DNA from: JAHFTY01 sp964584785
GTDB lineage: Bacteria; Acidobacteriota; Terriglobia; 20CM-2-55-15
Reading direction: 5' to 3'
Assembly: GCA_964584785.1 (NCBI GenBank)
Contig: CAZPBY010000018.1
Location: forward strand, 38,487-102,486
DNA: 64,000 nt
Of this stretch, positions 8,367 through 18,405 are shown one piece after another (the first letter of the stretch is position 1; each line of letters starts with the position of its first letter). The translations under genes and the position numbers were made by a program. The notes under the pieces are model-generated. The model did not search any database, was not told the DNA's origin, and saw only the letters and a list, made by a program, of their open reading frames with translations.

Positions 8367-9896
8367 ATGGATAGAAGGAAATGGTTGCTCCGCCTGATCT
8401 CTTTCCGGGCGATCATTTTCTCTGTCTTTGTTGCACTCGAGAGAGGGCAGGACCTGGCTCTCCTCCTCCTGGCGGTCTATGCCCTCTCCGGATGCTGGTA
8501 CGCTCTACTCCGGATCAATAAAAACTACGTTTCTCAGGCGTACGCTCAGAACGCCGTCGATCTGCTGCTGATCACCTGGACGGTCAATCGCACGGGCGGC
8601 ATCGACAGTTCGTTTTCCTCCCTCTATTTCCTCGAGATCGTCATGTCGAGCATCCTGCTCGAGCGCCGGGGGGCGTTTCTTGCCGGAACGGCAAGTTCGT
8701 TGATCCATCTGACGCACATGGATCTGGCGTATTTTGGAGTGATCCCGACGACCACCGTCGGCATGCCGGAAATTTCTCAACTCCAATACCTCATCGCCAA
8801 AAGCATTTTTGGATTTTGCGCCGTTGCTTACCTGTCCAACTACCTTGCCGAAACGCTGCACAGCACCGGAGCGCAACTCGAGCGTTCGACGGGACAGGTT
8901 GCGTTCCTGCAGGCGTTCAGCGGCCGCATTGTCGACAGCATGGGGAACGGACTCGTCACCACCGACATGGAAGGGCGCATCTACCTGTTCAATCGGGCCG
9001 CAGAGGATATCACGGGAGTGACGCCCGACGACGCGCTGAACATGACGATCTGGCAGGTATTTCCCGGCATGAGTTCGCACGTCGAATCGGCGCGTTTCGA
9101 ATTACCCACGCTGAGGCGGGACGGCAAGGATATCTACCTGCGGTTCACCGTAACGCCGGTCATGATCGACGATAAAAACACGGCGGGTTACGTCTGGACG
9201 TTCGAGGACCTCACGGAACTCCGTTCGCTCGAGCGCCAGATGAGGCAGAAGGAACAGATGGCGGCGATCGGCGTCATGTCGGCAGGCATTGCGCACGAAA
9301 TCCGAAATCCACTCGCCTCGATCTCCGGTTCGTTCAATCTGCTGCAGTCGGACCTTCAACTGAGCAACGAGCAGCTGCACCTGATGAAAATCATTTCGCG
9401 CGAAACCGAGAGATTGAATCGGATCATTACGGAGTTTCTTTCATATGCGCGTCCAATCGCGCCGAAACCGGAGTCTGTTGAGCTGTCTGCGTTGATTGCG
9501 GAGACCGTCAGTCTGATGCGGAACAGTTCGGAAGTGAAGCCGTCGCATGAGATCGATACCAAACTTCAACCCGTCCAGATGATGGTGGATGAGTCGATGA
9601 TGCGGCAGGTGTTCTATAATCTCGCATCGAATGCATTCAAAGCGATGCCGGATGGTGGAAAGTTGACTGTGAGTCTGGAGGCAAGAAATGGCGGGGCCCG
9701 TATCCGGTTCGAAGATACCGGGATCGGCCTGACGGAAGACGAGTTGAAACGGTTGTTCGTGCCGTTCAATTCGAAGTTCCGTAACGGGACGGGGCTCGGT
9801 CTTCCGATCGTCTACCAGATAGTCAACGCCCACAACGGGACGATCGCCGCCAAATCACGAAAGGGTCTGGGAACAACGTTCGTCATAGACCTCTAA
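8367..9896 (+). CDS. pilS: PilS-type sensor histidine kinase
   Basis: 509 residues. The N-terminal third is hydrophobic with several membrane segments (about 10-175), then a PAS domain (about 195-300), HisKA (GIAHEIRNPLAS, H310), the LSYARP motif and a HATPase with DTGIGL and GTGLGLPIV. Hydrophobic N-terminus plus PAS plus kinase is the PilS layout. In other bacteria PilS senses pilin in the membrane and phosphorylates PilR. It directly precedes pilR with no gap, and both follow pilBC. Confidence 0.88.
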   Translation: MDRRKWLLRLISFRAIIFSVFVALERGQDLALLLLAVYALSGCWYALLRINKNYVSQAYAQNAVDLLLITWTVNRTGGIDSSFSSLYFLEIVMSSILLERRGAFLAGTASSLIHLTHMDLAYFGVIPTTTVGMPEISQLQYLIAKSIFGFCAVAYLSNYLAETLHSTGAQLERSTGQVAFLQAFSGRIVDSMGNGLVTTDMEGRIYLFNRAAEDITGVTPDDALNMTIWQVFPGMSSHVESARFELPTLRRDGKDIYLRFTVTPVMIDDKNTAGYVWTFEDLTELRSLERQMRQKEQMAAIGVMSAGIAHEIRNPLASISGSFNLLQSDLQLSNEQLHLMKIISRETERLNRIITEFLSYARPIAPKPESVELSALIAETVSLMRNSSEVKPSHEIDTKLQPVQMMVDESMMRQVFYNLASNAFKAMPDGGKLTVSLEARNGGARIRFEDTGIGLTEDELKRLFVPFNSKFRNGTGLGLPIVYQIVNAHNGTIAAKSRKGLGTTFVIDL

Positions 9897-11273
9897 ATGA
9901 AAGCAAGAATACTCATCGTTGACGACGAGCGATCGATCCGTGAGCTTCTCGAAATCTTCCTGAAGAAGGAAGGCTTTAACGTCACCACTGCGTCGAGTGC
10001 CGAGCAGGCGCTCCAGGTGATCAAGAGCGCGGAGTTCGATCTCATCATTTCCGATATCAAAATGGCGGACATGACCGGCATCGATCTGCTTCGCGACGTC
10101 CGGGCTCAGAACTTCGCCGGCCAGTTCATTCTGCTGACGGCGTTCGCGTCCGCAGACACGGCCATCCAGGCGCTGAAGATGGGCGCATACGACTACATCC
10201 TGAAAACCGAAAACTTCATCGAAGAACTGAAGCTTGTTGTCTACGGCGCTCTCGAAAACCGGCGCCTGCGTGAAGAGAACACTTACCTGCGCCGCGAATT
10301 CCGAAAGGTGCACGGAATGGGCAACCTTATCGGAAGAAGCCAGAAAATGCAGGAACTGTTCAAAATGATCGAGGTCGTGAGCGCCACGGCGAGCACGATT
10401 CTCATCACCGGCGAGAGCGGCACCGGAAAAGAACTTGTCGCCAAAGCGATCCACTTGAACAGCCCTCGCGCGGACCAGCAATTTGTTTCCGTCAACTGCG
10501 GTGCGTTCACCGAAACACTGCTCGAAAGCGAACTCTTCGGCTACATGAAAGGCGCGTTCACGGGCGCTGCCGCAAACAAGAAAGGATTGTTTGAGGTTGC
10601 CGACAAGGGAACGATCTTTCTGGATGAGGTCGGCGAAACAAGCCTCGCCATGCAGGTCAAGCTGCTCCGCGTCCTGCAGGAACGCACGCTCCGCCGGGTC
10701 GGAGGAACAGAAGAAATTCCCGTCGACGTGCGAATCATTGCGGCAACCAACCGGGATCTGCCGACCATGGTGTCGGAAGGGGAATTTCGCGAGGACTTGT
10801 ACTACCGCATCAGCGTCATTCCGCTCCAAATTCCTCCGTTGCGTCATCGGCGCGATGATATTCCGCTGCTCGCGAATCATTTTCTGTCGCGACTGAATGC
10901 GTCGATGGGAAAGAAGATCGACAGGCTGTCCGACGAGGCATTGCGGAGGCTCGAGGTTTACGGCTGGCCGGGTAACGTTCGCGAACTCGAAAACGCCATC
11001 GAGCGAGCATTTATTCTGGAGACCTCGATTGAGCTGTCGGCGACACACCTTCCGGAATCGGTCGCGAATAACACAAAACTGAAAACGGCCGTCTCCATAC
11101 CGGATGAGGGCTTCAGCCTGGAAGAGTATGTCGAGAACCTGCAGAAGAATTACCTCGAGGAAGCGCTCCGGCGATCGAACGGCGTCCAGGTCAAGGCCGC
11201 GGAACTTCTGGGAATGACATACCGTTCATTTCGACATTACATGCAGAAATACAATGTCGAGAGCTCCACGTGA
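9897..11273 (+). CDS. pilR: PilR-type sigma-54-dependent response regulator
   Basis: 458 residues with a receiver domain (D9/D10, phospho-acceptor D53), an AAA+ domain (Walker A GESGTGKE at about 172-179, intact GAFTGA loop at about 219-224) and a Fis-type helix-turn-helix (AAELLGMTYRSFRHYMQKY). It should activate sigma-54 promoters, classically pilA, which is not in this window. The ATG abuts the pilS stop, and the 3' end overlaps the DinB-like gene by 4 bases. Confidence 0.9.
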   Translation: MKARILIVDDERSIRELLEIFLKKEGFNVTTASSAEQALQVIKSAEFDLIISDIKMADMTGIDLLRDVRAQNFAGQFILLTAFASADTAIQALKMGAYDYILKTENFIEELKLVVYGALENRRLREENTYLRREFRKVHGMGNLIGRSQKMQELFKMIEVVSATASTILITGESGTGKELVAKAIHLNSPRADQQFVSVNCGAFTETLLESELFGYMKGAFTGAAANKKGLFEVADKGTIFLDEVGETSLAMQVKLLRVLQERTLRRVGGTEEIPVDVRIIAATNRDLPTMVSEGEFREDLYYRISVIPLQIPPLRHRRDDIPLLANHFLSRLNASMGKKIDRLSDEALRRLEVYGWPGNVRELENAIERAFILETSIELSATHLPESVANNTKLKTAVSIPDEGFSLEEYVENLQKNYLEEALRRSNGVQVKAAELLGMTYRSFRHYMQKYNVESST

Positions 11274-11728
11274 CGGAACTTGAACGTATCGCCGAACAGC
11301 TTCGATTCGCATATTCGGGCCCTGCGTGGCACGGACCCTCCGTCATGGAAGCACTCGACGGCGTCACTCCCGACATTGCCTCGCGACGGCCCATCGCGTC
11401 CGCTCACTCGATTTGGGAACTCGTCCATCACATCGGCGCCTGGGCGGACATTCCGCGCCGCAGGATTCTGGGAGAGATGGCGTTTCAGGTCACCGATGAA
11501 ATCAACTTCCCTCCGGTCACCGAGACGACGGCGGCCGTCTGGCAGCGCTCGTTAGACAACCTGGCCGAGAGCCAGCGGAAGATCGTCGAGCTGGTGGCAA
11601 CGCTGCCGGAGTCACGGTTGCACGAGCCAATCCGGAAGGACGCGCCCACGCTGTACATCCTGCTGCATGGCGTGGCACAGCACCACATCTATCATGCAGG
11701 GCAGATAGCGATCCTGAAAAAGTCCTAG
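11270..11728 (+). CDS. DinB-like four-helix metal-binding protein
   Basis: 152 residues with the DinB/YfiT pattern: a histidine in WELVHHIGAW (about 51) and the C-terminal HHIYHAGQIAIL motif supplying two more. Such proteins bind a divalent metal; many are thiol-dependent transferases (bacillithiol, mycothiol) but most are uncharacterised, so no substrate is given. The GTG start overlaps the pilR stop (GTGA), which implies translational coupling but not a shared function. Confidence 0.8.
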   Translation: MTELERIAEQLRFAYSGPAWHGPSVMEALDGVTPDIASRRPIASAHSIWELVHHIGAWADIPRRRILGEMAFQVTDEINFPPVTETTAAVWQRSLDNLAESQRKIVELVATLPESRLHEPIRKDAPTLYILLHGVAQHHIYHAGQIAILKKS

Positions 11729-11768
11729 TCAGGCCGGTTAAACACCCGCCGCTTTGCCGCCCGGCTTG

Positions 11769-12887
11769 CTACTGTAATCCGTGATCGGTCTTGTAATGCT
11801 CCCGAAGGGTGTCCACACCAAAGTCATTCTTCAAATCCCTGAAGACGGAATGGACGTGATTGGCGCCGTTCTGCGTGTTGTCGTATTCGATCAGGAAGGT
11901 CGGTCCGTGAACCCGGTAGTAATTCGGATCGCCCATCTTCTCCCCACCGGCCCACGCAAAATAAATATTCACAACACCGGCTTTCCTGATGTCCGCCATT
12001 GTGATCGCAGCGTAATCCGCTGAAGTTCGTCCGGAGGTGTATTCCTGGATGAGCGCCATCAGCTGATCCATCTGTTTGGCATTCATTTTGGAAGCGGGCA
12101 GACCTTCGGGCTTGGCGGGCATCGCGTACTGCGCCTTCGTTCCAAACTCGACGCGCTTTGAATTCATGGTGATGATGTCGCCGGGAGCTTTCACGTCAAG
12201 GACGGCGAGTTTCTTTTGTGAGGGATCCAGCGACATCAGGAGGCCGCGCCCGAGGTCCTCCTCTTTGCCGAGCACGCGCAAGCCCTGTCGCGGCCCTTCC
12301 TTTACCAGCGCCGGATTCGATCCAAAGAAAGTGGGACCGGCGGAAACGATGCGGCCCTTGTCGAGCGTGATGTTGACCGCAACGTGATGACCCTCGACGC
12401 GCCATCCCCAGGCCGAGTCGTTGGACGGCGTTCCGAAGATCGTGAAGAAGTAAAGTTCCGGATCGCGTGTAATGCCACCGCCACCACCACCGCGCCCGCC
12501 ACCGGCCGTCGGATTCGCGGGCGCCGCCCCTCTCGCGGCCGCTTCCTGATCGCGCAGCACCTGTTCGAGACTCATGATCGTCGTCGCTTTCATGAATCCC
12601 TTCTGGCTCAACGCCGCGGACAGCATGCTCATCGCAAGGTGCCGCTGCTGCGGTTCCATTTCTTTCAGTGGAAGTCCGTTCCGCGGCACCGGAGTGAAGA
12701 ACCAGTTCATGCGCTCCGCATGCGTCAGATCGTATTTGACCTTGGACAGCTGCTGCGCATTCAGCGATACGAGAAACGTGTTGGCGGCCGCAGCCATGTC
12801 CGGTGCCGTCTGTGCCCGATAAATCGCCGCCGCGGCGGAGGCCGTCAGGCAAAGGCCGATGACGAGAAAACGCCGTGAAATTCTCAT
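11769..12887 (-). CDS. Secreted DUF3500-like protein
   Basis: About 372 residues. The start was set at the ATG at 12887, which has AGGAGGAAAC 6-10 bases upstream and begins a clear signal peptide (MRISRRFLVIGLCLTASAAA); the longer ORF adds 38 non-signal residues. The mature protein resembles DUF3500: GWRVEGHHVAVN, the LMSLDP block and a C-terminal FLIEYDNTQNGANHVHSVFRD region with histidines suggesting metal binding. A glycine-rich insert lies near residues 125-140. Enzyme activity is unknown. It lies downstream of the ADOP permease on the same strand, 43 bases away. Confidence 0.75.
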   Translation of the reverse strand: MRISRRFLVIGLCLTASAAAAIYRAQTAPDMAAAANTFLVSLNAQQLSKVKYDLTHAERMNWFFTPVPRNGLPLKEMEPQQRHLAMSMLSAALSQKGFMKATTIMSLEQVLRDQEAAARGAAPANPTAGGGRGGGGGGITRDPELYFFTIFGTPSNDSAWGWRVEGHHVAVNITLDKGRIVSAGPTFFGSNPALVKEGPRQGLRVLGKEEDLGRGLLMSLDPSQKKLAVLDVKAPGDIITMNSKRVEFGTKAQYAMPAKPEGLPASKMNAKQMDQLMALIQEYTSGRTSADYAAITMADIRKAGVVNIYFAWAGGEKMGDPNYYRVHGPTFLIEYDNTQNGANHVHSVFRDLKNDFGVDTLREHYKTDHGLQ

Positions 12888-12930
12888 GGAAAGTTTCCTC
12901 CTGGTTTGACCGGAAGCATACTCCACAGGA

Positions 12931-15366
12931 TCACTCGCAGCGTAATGCGATGATCGGATCCACACGTGTCGCCTTCCGGGTGGGAAAGTAGCAAGCCGCA
13001 AACGCGATAACGGAAATTAAGGCGCCGACGGCAATGTACGTCATCGGGTCGGCTGAACCGACGCCGTAAAGATAGCCGTGGATCAGACGCATGATCACTG
13101 CTGCGCCGACGCTTCCAAACACAATGCCGAGCAGGGCCAAATGCATTCCGCCGCGGAGTACCATTCGTAGGACGCGCGTCCGCGCCGCGCCAAGCGCGAC
13201 GCGAACGCCGATCTCGTGCCGGCGTTCGATGACGGAATAGGCGATCACTCCGTAGATTGCGATACTCACCATCGCCATGGCAACGGCCCCAAGAAACGAC
13301 AGCATGAGCCCAAGGAATCGCCGCCGTTCAACCGAGTAATACAGCACCGACGCCAATGGCTGGAGCGACGATACCGCCTGATTCGAATCGATCGCTTCGA
13401 TCTCTTTGCGAACGGCATTCGCCAGGCCGCGCGGTGGGTTCGTCGTTCCGATGACAAAGTAGGGCGTTCGGCGAAACCTGAGTCCGGCCGTTGTTGGAAT
13501 GTAAATTTCCGGACGCGGTTCAAACAGAATACCCCACTGATGGATGTCACGGACAACGCCGACGACTCGAACGGACTGCATTCGATCTGTGATATCGCCC
13601 AACTGCAGCGTGGCGCCGATGGGATCGGAGGCGCGGAGAAACTTCTTCGCGAAGGAATCATTGATCACAACAACGCCGGATGCTGCAGTCATGTCGGTCA
13701 CGTCCAAAAGACGGCCGCGTTGCAGAGGGATGCGAAGCACTTCAAAATAACCGGGCGTGATCGGTTGTATGTCCGCCCGGCCGGCCTCTTCGGTTGCCGG
13801 CTGGCCACCGAGACGAAATGCGACACCGGGATTGTAGCCAATCAAAGGAAGGTAATTGACGGCGGCGAATGACTCCACTCCCGGCAACGCGCGAACGCGC
13901 TGTTCGACATCAGTAAAGAATCGATTCACGCTCGCTGCGTCCGGATAGCCCGCTTCAGGCAGAGAGACGCGCATTGTGAGAACGTTGTCCGTTCGAAAAC
14001 CGAGGTCGGCGGTGATGAGATTGTTGAAGGTTCGGATCATCAACCCGGCCGACACCAGAAGCATCATAGCGAGCGCAATCTCCGACACGACGAGAACACT
14101 CTGAATCCGTCGATGCCGGGGACTCCCACTTCCACCGCGGCTGCCGGAGCGGAGAAAGCGATCGAGGTCGGGTTTGGACGCGGCGAGGGCGGGCGTCAAG
14201 CCGACGATGATTGCAGTGAGCATCGTGACGGTTCCCATGAAAATCAGTACTCGGAAGTCGACGGCGATTCCGTGCAGCACGCCGCCTCGGGCAAGCCGCT
14301 CAGCGAAAGCAGTTTCGAGCGATCGCAATGTCCATTGCGCCGCGATCAGGCCGGCGGCGGCGCCGAGCAAACTGAGGATGAAGCTTTCGGTGAGCAGCTG
14401 GACGATGAGCCGCCGCCGCGTTGCTCCAATGGCGATGCGGATGACGAACTCCTTTTGCCGGCTGGCGGTTTGCGCCAGCAGCAGGTTCGTCAGGTTGGCG
14501 CACGCGATCAGCAGCACAAATGCGACTGCCCATTGCAGGATCAAGAGTCCGGTTTTGTATTTGCCGATGAGGCTCTCGACAAAGGGCGTCACCGTGACGG
14601 TTAGTCCGGCGTCGCTTGCGCGCCGTTCACCGGCCGAGGACGCCGCTTCGATGGATCGCAGTTCCGCCTGAGCTTTGCCCGCATCCGTCGTGGCCGCGAG
14701 CTTTCCCACCACGGCGACATTTCGTCTGAACGAATCGCTCAGTACATTCGGCGGAGCGGCTGCCGATAGCGATGCCCATACATCCTGGTTCGGCGGATAC
14801 TGGCTCGTCTCCGACACAATTCCGACGATCGTGACTGCCAGATCATCCAACAGAACGGCACGGCCAATTATCGCGGGACTCCTCGCAAATTGTCGCGTCC
14901 ATAGCGACTCCCCGATTACGACCGAAGGCGACGCAGCGCTCTGATCCTCACCAGCGCTGAGGGCGCGGCCCGCCAGCAATTCCATGCCGAAAATTTGGAA
15001 AAAATCCGAGGACACGAGGCTGCCCTTGATCTGTTCCGTCGCAGCGCCTGTCTTCAGTGTCGGATTCCATCCCATCGCTGCCGCAAGACCGTCAAAGCTT
15101 CTGCTGCGTGACTTCCATTCGGAGAATTGAGGATAGGAGACTTCCGTACCGGCCGACGGGTTCGAGGGATCGGAGTCGCCGACAACGACCAGGCGATCCG
15201 AATCGGCATACGGCAGCGGCCGCAGCAGAATCGAGTAGACGCCGCTGAAGATCACCGCATTGACGCCCATGCCGAGAGCCAGCGTGATGACGGCCACCAG
15301 CGAAATCCAGGGGTGCTTCGCCAGCATTCGAACGCCGTAGCGAAGGTCCTGCATAAAAGTTCTCAT
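12931..15366 (-). CDS. ADOP-type ABC transporter permease (MacB/FtsX fold)
   Basis: 811 residues in two halves, each an MacB-like periplasmic core plus an FtsX domain. It starts MQDLRYGVRMLAKHPWISL and ends with the FPTRKATRVDPIIALRCE tail typical of this family. About eight transmembrane helices: one near 20-45, groups near 270-400 and 420-445, and three at the C-terminus. No ATPase gene is adjacent, fitting the acidobacterial duplicated orphan permease (ADOP) family, whose members occur in many copies per genome. Likely a mechanotransmission-type efflux or envelope component; substrate unknown. Confidence 0.9.
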   Translation of the reverse strand: MRTFMQDLRYGVRMLAKHPWISLVAVITLALGMGVNAVIFSGVYSILLRPLPYADSDRLVVVGDSDPSNPSAGTEVSYPQFSEWKSRSRSFDGLAAAMGWNPTLKTGAATEQIKGSLVSSDFFQIFGMELLAGRALSAGEDQSAASPSVVIGESLWTRQFARSPAIIGRAVLLDDLAVTIVGIVSETSQYPPNQDVWASLSAAAPPNVLSDSFRRNVAVVGKLAATTDAGKAQAELRSIEAASSAGERRASDAGLTVTVTPFVESLIGKYKTGLLILQWAVAFVLLIACANLTNLLLAQTASRQKEFVIRIAIGATRRRLIVQLLTESFILSLLGAAAGLIAAQWTLRSLETAFAERLARGGVLHGIAVDFRVLIFMGTVTMLTAIIVGLTPALAASKPDLDRFLRSGSRGGSGSPRHRRIQSVLVVSEIALAMMLLVSAGLMIRTFNNLITADLGFRTDNVLTMRVSLPEAGYPDAASVNRFFTDVEQRVRALPGVESFAAVNYLPLIGYNPGVAFRLGGQPATEEAGRADIQPITPGYFEVLRIPLQRGRLLDVTDMTAASGVVVINDSFAKKFLRASDPIGATLQLGDITDRMQSVRVVGVVRDIHQWGILFEPRPEIYIPTTAGLRFRRTPYFVIGTTNPPRGLANAVRKEIEAIDSNQAVSSLQPLASVLYYSVERRRFLGLMLSFLGAVAMAMVSIAIYGVIAYSVIERRHEIGVRVALGAARTRVLRMVLRGGMHLALLGIVFGSVGAAVIMRLIHGYLYGVGSADPMTYIAVGALISVIAFAACYFPTRKATRVDPIIALRCE

Positions 15367-15408
15367 GGTCCGAACACTATAGCGTAGAGGCGCGGTAGAA
15401 TTCGGAGC

Positions 15409-16764
15409 ATGAAACGTTCAATCACACTACTCCTTTGTTCATTTCTGCCGCTGCTGGCTCTTGCTCAGCAGCGTGACACGAAGCTGTTTCCATACAACTA
15501 CACAACCGACGACCTTGAGAACGGACTTCGACTCATCACCGTGCCGACCGATTATCCGAATATGGTCGCGCTTTATATCGTGGTCCGCACGGGGTCCCGG
15601 AACGAGGTGGAACCGGGCAAGAGCGGCTACGCCCATCTTTTCGAACACCTGATGTTTCGGGGTTCGGAAAACTACACATCGGAGCAGCAAACCGAAATTC
15701 TCAAACGCGCCGGAGCGGAATCCAACGCCTACACCACGCTCGATCGAACGGTGTTCTACGAGACCTTCACAAAAGACGATCTTGACCCAATCCTGAAAAT
15801 GGAAGCCGATCGCTTTCAGCGGCTGAAGTACAGCGAGGCGGCATATAAGACCGAGTCTCTTGCTGTGCTCGGCGAATACAACAAGAACAGCGCCAATCCC
15901 GAAAACAAACTACTCGAAGTGCTGCAGGACACCGCGTTCAAGAAGCATACGTACGGCCACACGACTATGGGTTTCATCAAGGACGTCGAAGATATGCCGA
16001 ACCAGTACAACTACAGCCTCGAGTTCTTCAAACGCTACTACCGGCCCGAGTACACCACGATCACGCTTGTCGGCGATGTCACGCGTGAACGCGCGCTGGC
16101 GCTGACGAAGAAGTATTTCGGCGAGTGGAAACGCGGGGATTACGTGCCCAACATTCCAATCGAGCCGGCTCAGACCGAGTTGCGTGCTGCCGATGTGGAC
16201 TGGTCTTCGCCGACATTGCCGCTGGTGGCGGTTGCCTATCATGGTCCTGCTTATTCGGATTCGATCAAAGACAAAGCCGCGCTCGACCTTCTGGTGCAAC
16301 TGGCGTTCGGCCAGAACTCGGACCTATACCAGCGGCTCGTGTTGAAAGAGCAGAAGGCGGAATGGGTCGAATCGGATTTCGGCAATCAGGTGGATCCGAG
16401 CTTGTTAACTGTTGTCGGCCGCGTGAAGGACGTCAAGGATATCGATTACGTTCGCGAGCAGATTCAAGATACGTTCCGTCGATTCACCGACGAACTGGTG
16501 TCGCAGTCGAAGCTCGATGCCACGCGGTCGCGAATGCGGTATGGATTCGCGATGCAGATGAACAGCAATAGCGCGATTGCCACTCGTCTCGCACCCTACG
16601 TTGGTCTGACGCGGTCGCCGGAGACGATCAACAAACTGTTCGATCTGTATCAACAAATCACTCCTGAGGACATACGAGCGGCAGCTGCAAAGTATTTCGT
16701 GGAGACCAATCGGACGCTCGTCACGCTGAAATCCAAGCCCACCAAGAACGAGGAGAAGCACTGA
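15409..16764 (+). CDS. Secreted M16 zinc metallopeptidase, catalytic subunit
   Basis: 451 residues with a signal peptide (MKRSITLLLCSFLPLLALAQ). The inverted zinc motif is intact: HLFEH (H76, E79, H80), with the distal glutamate about E156 in VLGEYNKN. Two M16 domains follow in order. These enzymes degrade small peptides in the periplasm. The stop codon overlaps the next gene's ATG, and that gene encodes a second M16 protein without the zinc motif, so the pair probably forms a heterodimer as in mitochondrial processing peptidase. Confidence 0.9.
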   Translation: MKRSITLLLCSFLPLLALAQQRDTKLFPYNYTTDDLENGLRLITVPTDYPNMVALYIVVRTGSRNEVEPGKSGYAHLFEHLMFRGSENYTSEQQTEILKRAGAESNAYTTLDRTVFYETFTKDDLDPILKMEADRFQRLKYSEAAYKTESLAVLGEYNKNSANPENKLLEVLQDTAFKKHTYGHTTMGFIKDVEDMPNQYNYSLEFFKRYYRPEYTTITLVGDVTRERALALTKKYFGEWKRGDYVPNIPIEPAQTELRAADVDWSSPTLPLVAVAYHGPAYSDSIKDKAALDLLVQLAFGQNSDLYQRLVLKEQKAEWVESDFGNQVDPSLLTVVGRVKDVKDIDYVREQIQDTFRRFTDELVSQSKLDATRSRMRYGFAMQMNSNSAIATRLAPYVGLTRSPETINKLFDLYQQITPEDIRAAAAKYFVETNRTLVTLKSKPTKNEEKH

Positions 16765-18257
16765 TGATCAAGCGTCTCACCTCGATTCTCCTCGCGGCCG
16801 CGGTTGTGACTTTGCCGGCCGCGGCCAAGCCTGCAACGTTGTTCCAGCGCGGGACGTCGCCGCTTGTGAGCTTCCGGCTGCTCTTCATGACTGGCGCTGC
16901 TTCCGATCCTGTCGGAAAGGAAGGCCTCGCCGCGTTGACTGCCGCGATGCTCGCTGAGGGCGGAACGCGGACGCTGAGCTACGACCAGATTGTCGAAGCG
17001 CTTTATCCGATCGCGTCGTCGGTTCGCTGGCAGATCGATAAAGAGATGACGGTCTTTTCCGGCACCGCGCACATCGAGACGGTGGACCGCTACTACGGTC
17101 TCCTCAAGGACATGCTGCTGGATCCCGGTTTTCGAGCCGATGATTTCAAACGTCTGCAGGAAGAGGCCATCAACTTCCTCAAAGTCGACCTGCGCGAAAG
17201 CAATGATGAAGAGCTCGGCAAGGAGTACCTCTATAACATCGTTTACGCCGGTCACCGCTATGCCCATCACAACATAGGCAAGGTGTCGTCGCTGCAGAAA
17301 CTCACCGTTCAGGACGTTCGAGACTTTTATCGCAACAACTACACTCAGGCCAATCTGATCATCGGACTCGCCGGCGGATATCCGCAGGGGTTCGAGCAGA
17401 AGGTCGAAGCGGACTTCGCGAAGCTGCCGGCAGGTTCGCCGCGCGCGTCCGGCGGTGAAGAAATGACGGCGCCGAAGCTGGCTCCCGGCACTCGGATCGA
17501 GATCGTCGAACGCGACACTCGATCGACGGCGATCTCGATGGGGTTTCCCATCGAGATCAATCGTTCGTCGAAAGACTGGCCGGCGCTCGCCGTGGCCGCC
17601 TCGTACCTAGGGCAGCACCGATCATCGAACAGTCACCTGTATCAGCGTTTGCGGGAAGCTCGAGGCCTGAACTATGGCGACTACGCTTACATCGAGTACT
17701 TTCCCCGCGGCATGTTTCAATTCACACCCGATCCGAATCTGGGACGCCGGCAGCAGATTTTTCAAATATGGATACGGCCGGTTGAGCCGAAAAACGGACT
17801 GTTCGCCTTGAGAGGAGCGCTGTTCGAGTTCGACAAGTTCGTCCGCGAGGGTTTGTCGGTTGAAGACTTCGAGGGTGCGCGAGACTTCCTGATGAAGTAC
17901 TCGAACATCCTGACTCAAACGCAGGACCTTCGTCTGGGATATGCCCTGGACAGCCGGTACTACGGGATTCCGGAATTCACGACTTACATGAAGGAGCAGC
18001 TTTCCAGGCTTACACGTGAAGATGTGAACCGGGCGATTCAGAAATACCTCAAGACCGATCGCATGCGCATCGTCATTATTACCAAGGATGGCGCCTCGCT
18101 TCGCGATGCGATCGTCAAGAACGAGCCCTCTCCGATCACGTACAACGCGCCGAAACCCGAGGAGATCACCGAGGAAGACAAAACGATACAGGCGTTCAAG
18201 ATCGGCGTGAAGGGCACAGACGTTGTCCTGGTTCCCATCGACAGGGTGTTTCAGTAG
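16764..18257 (+). CDS. Secreted M16 family protein, non-catalytic subunit
   Basis: 497 residues with a signal peptide (MIKRLTSILLAAAVVTLPAAA). M16 fold is evident from the LFMTGAASDPVGKEGLAALTAAMLAEGGT region, but the zinc HxxEH is absent: the matching stretch reads ALTAAMLAEGG. It retains the C-terminal M16 domain (RGLNYGDYAYIEYFPRGMFQF). By analogy with alpha/beta processing peptidase pairs it would be the substrate-binding partner of the preceding catalytic protein, with which it overlaps by one base. Confidence 0.87.
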   Translation: MIKRLTSILLAAAVVTLPAAAKPATLFQRGTSPLVSFRLLFMTGAASDPVGKEGLAALTAAMLAEGGTRTLSYDQIVEALYPIASSVRWQIDKEMTVFSGTAHIETVDRYYGLLKDMLLDPGFRADDFKRLQEEAINFLKVDLRESNDEELGKEYLYNIVYAGHRYAHHNIGKVSSLQKLTVQDVRDFYRNNYTQANLIIGLAGGYPQGFEQKVEADFAKLPAGSPRASGGEEMTAPKLAPGTRIEIVERDTRSTAISMGFPIEINRSSKDWPALAVAASYLGQHRSSNSHLYQRLREARGLNYGDYAYIEYFPRGMFQFTPDPNLGRRQQIFQIWIRPVEPKNGLFALRGALFEFDKFVREGLSVEDFEGARDFLMKYSNILTQTQDLRLGYALDSRYYGIPEFTTYMKEQLSRLTREDVNRAIQKYLKTDRMRIVIITKDGASLRDAIVKNEPSPITYNAPKPEEITEEDKTIQAFKIGVKGTDVVLVPIDRVFQ

Positions 18258-18272
18258 CCCACTTCAAGGCGC

Positions 18273-18377
18273 CGTCACCGAGCCCGTCGCTGCGCTCCGG
18301 GTTCTGCACGCTTTGCCCCGACTACGTTGAGTGGCACAACCGTCAGAACCCGGGGCGCAGCGACGGGCTTCGTGACG
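18273..18377. repeat. Long palindromic intergenic element
   Basis: Two 34-base arms (18273-18306 and 18344-18377) pair with 31 matches around a 37-base centre, in the 148-base gap between the M16 pair and the lysine-catabolism genes. The core arm includes AGCCCGTCGCTGCGC. There is no T-run, so a mobile or REP-like palindrome is as likely as a terminator. Confidence 0.75.
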
Positions 18378-18405
18378 TCACTTCTTCTTATGGTATGTTC
18401 ACAGC

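Noticed and set aside
9855..11048. 397-residue ORF antisense to pilR
   Set aside because: Shadow of a strongly conserved AAA+ regulator.
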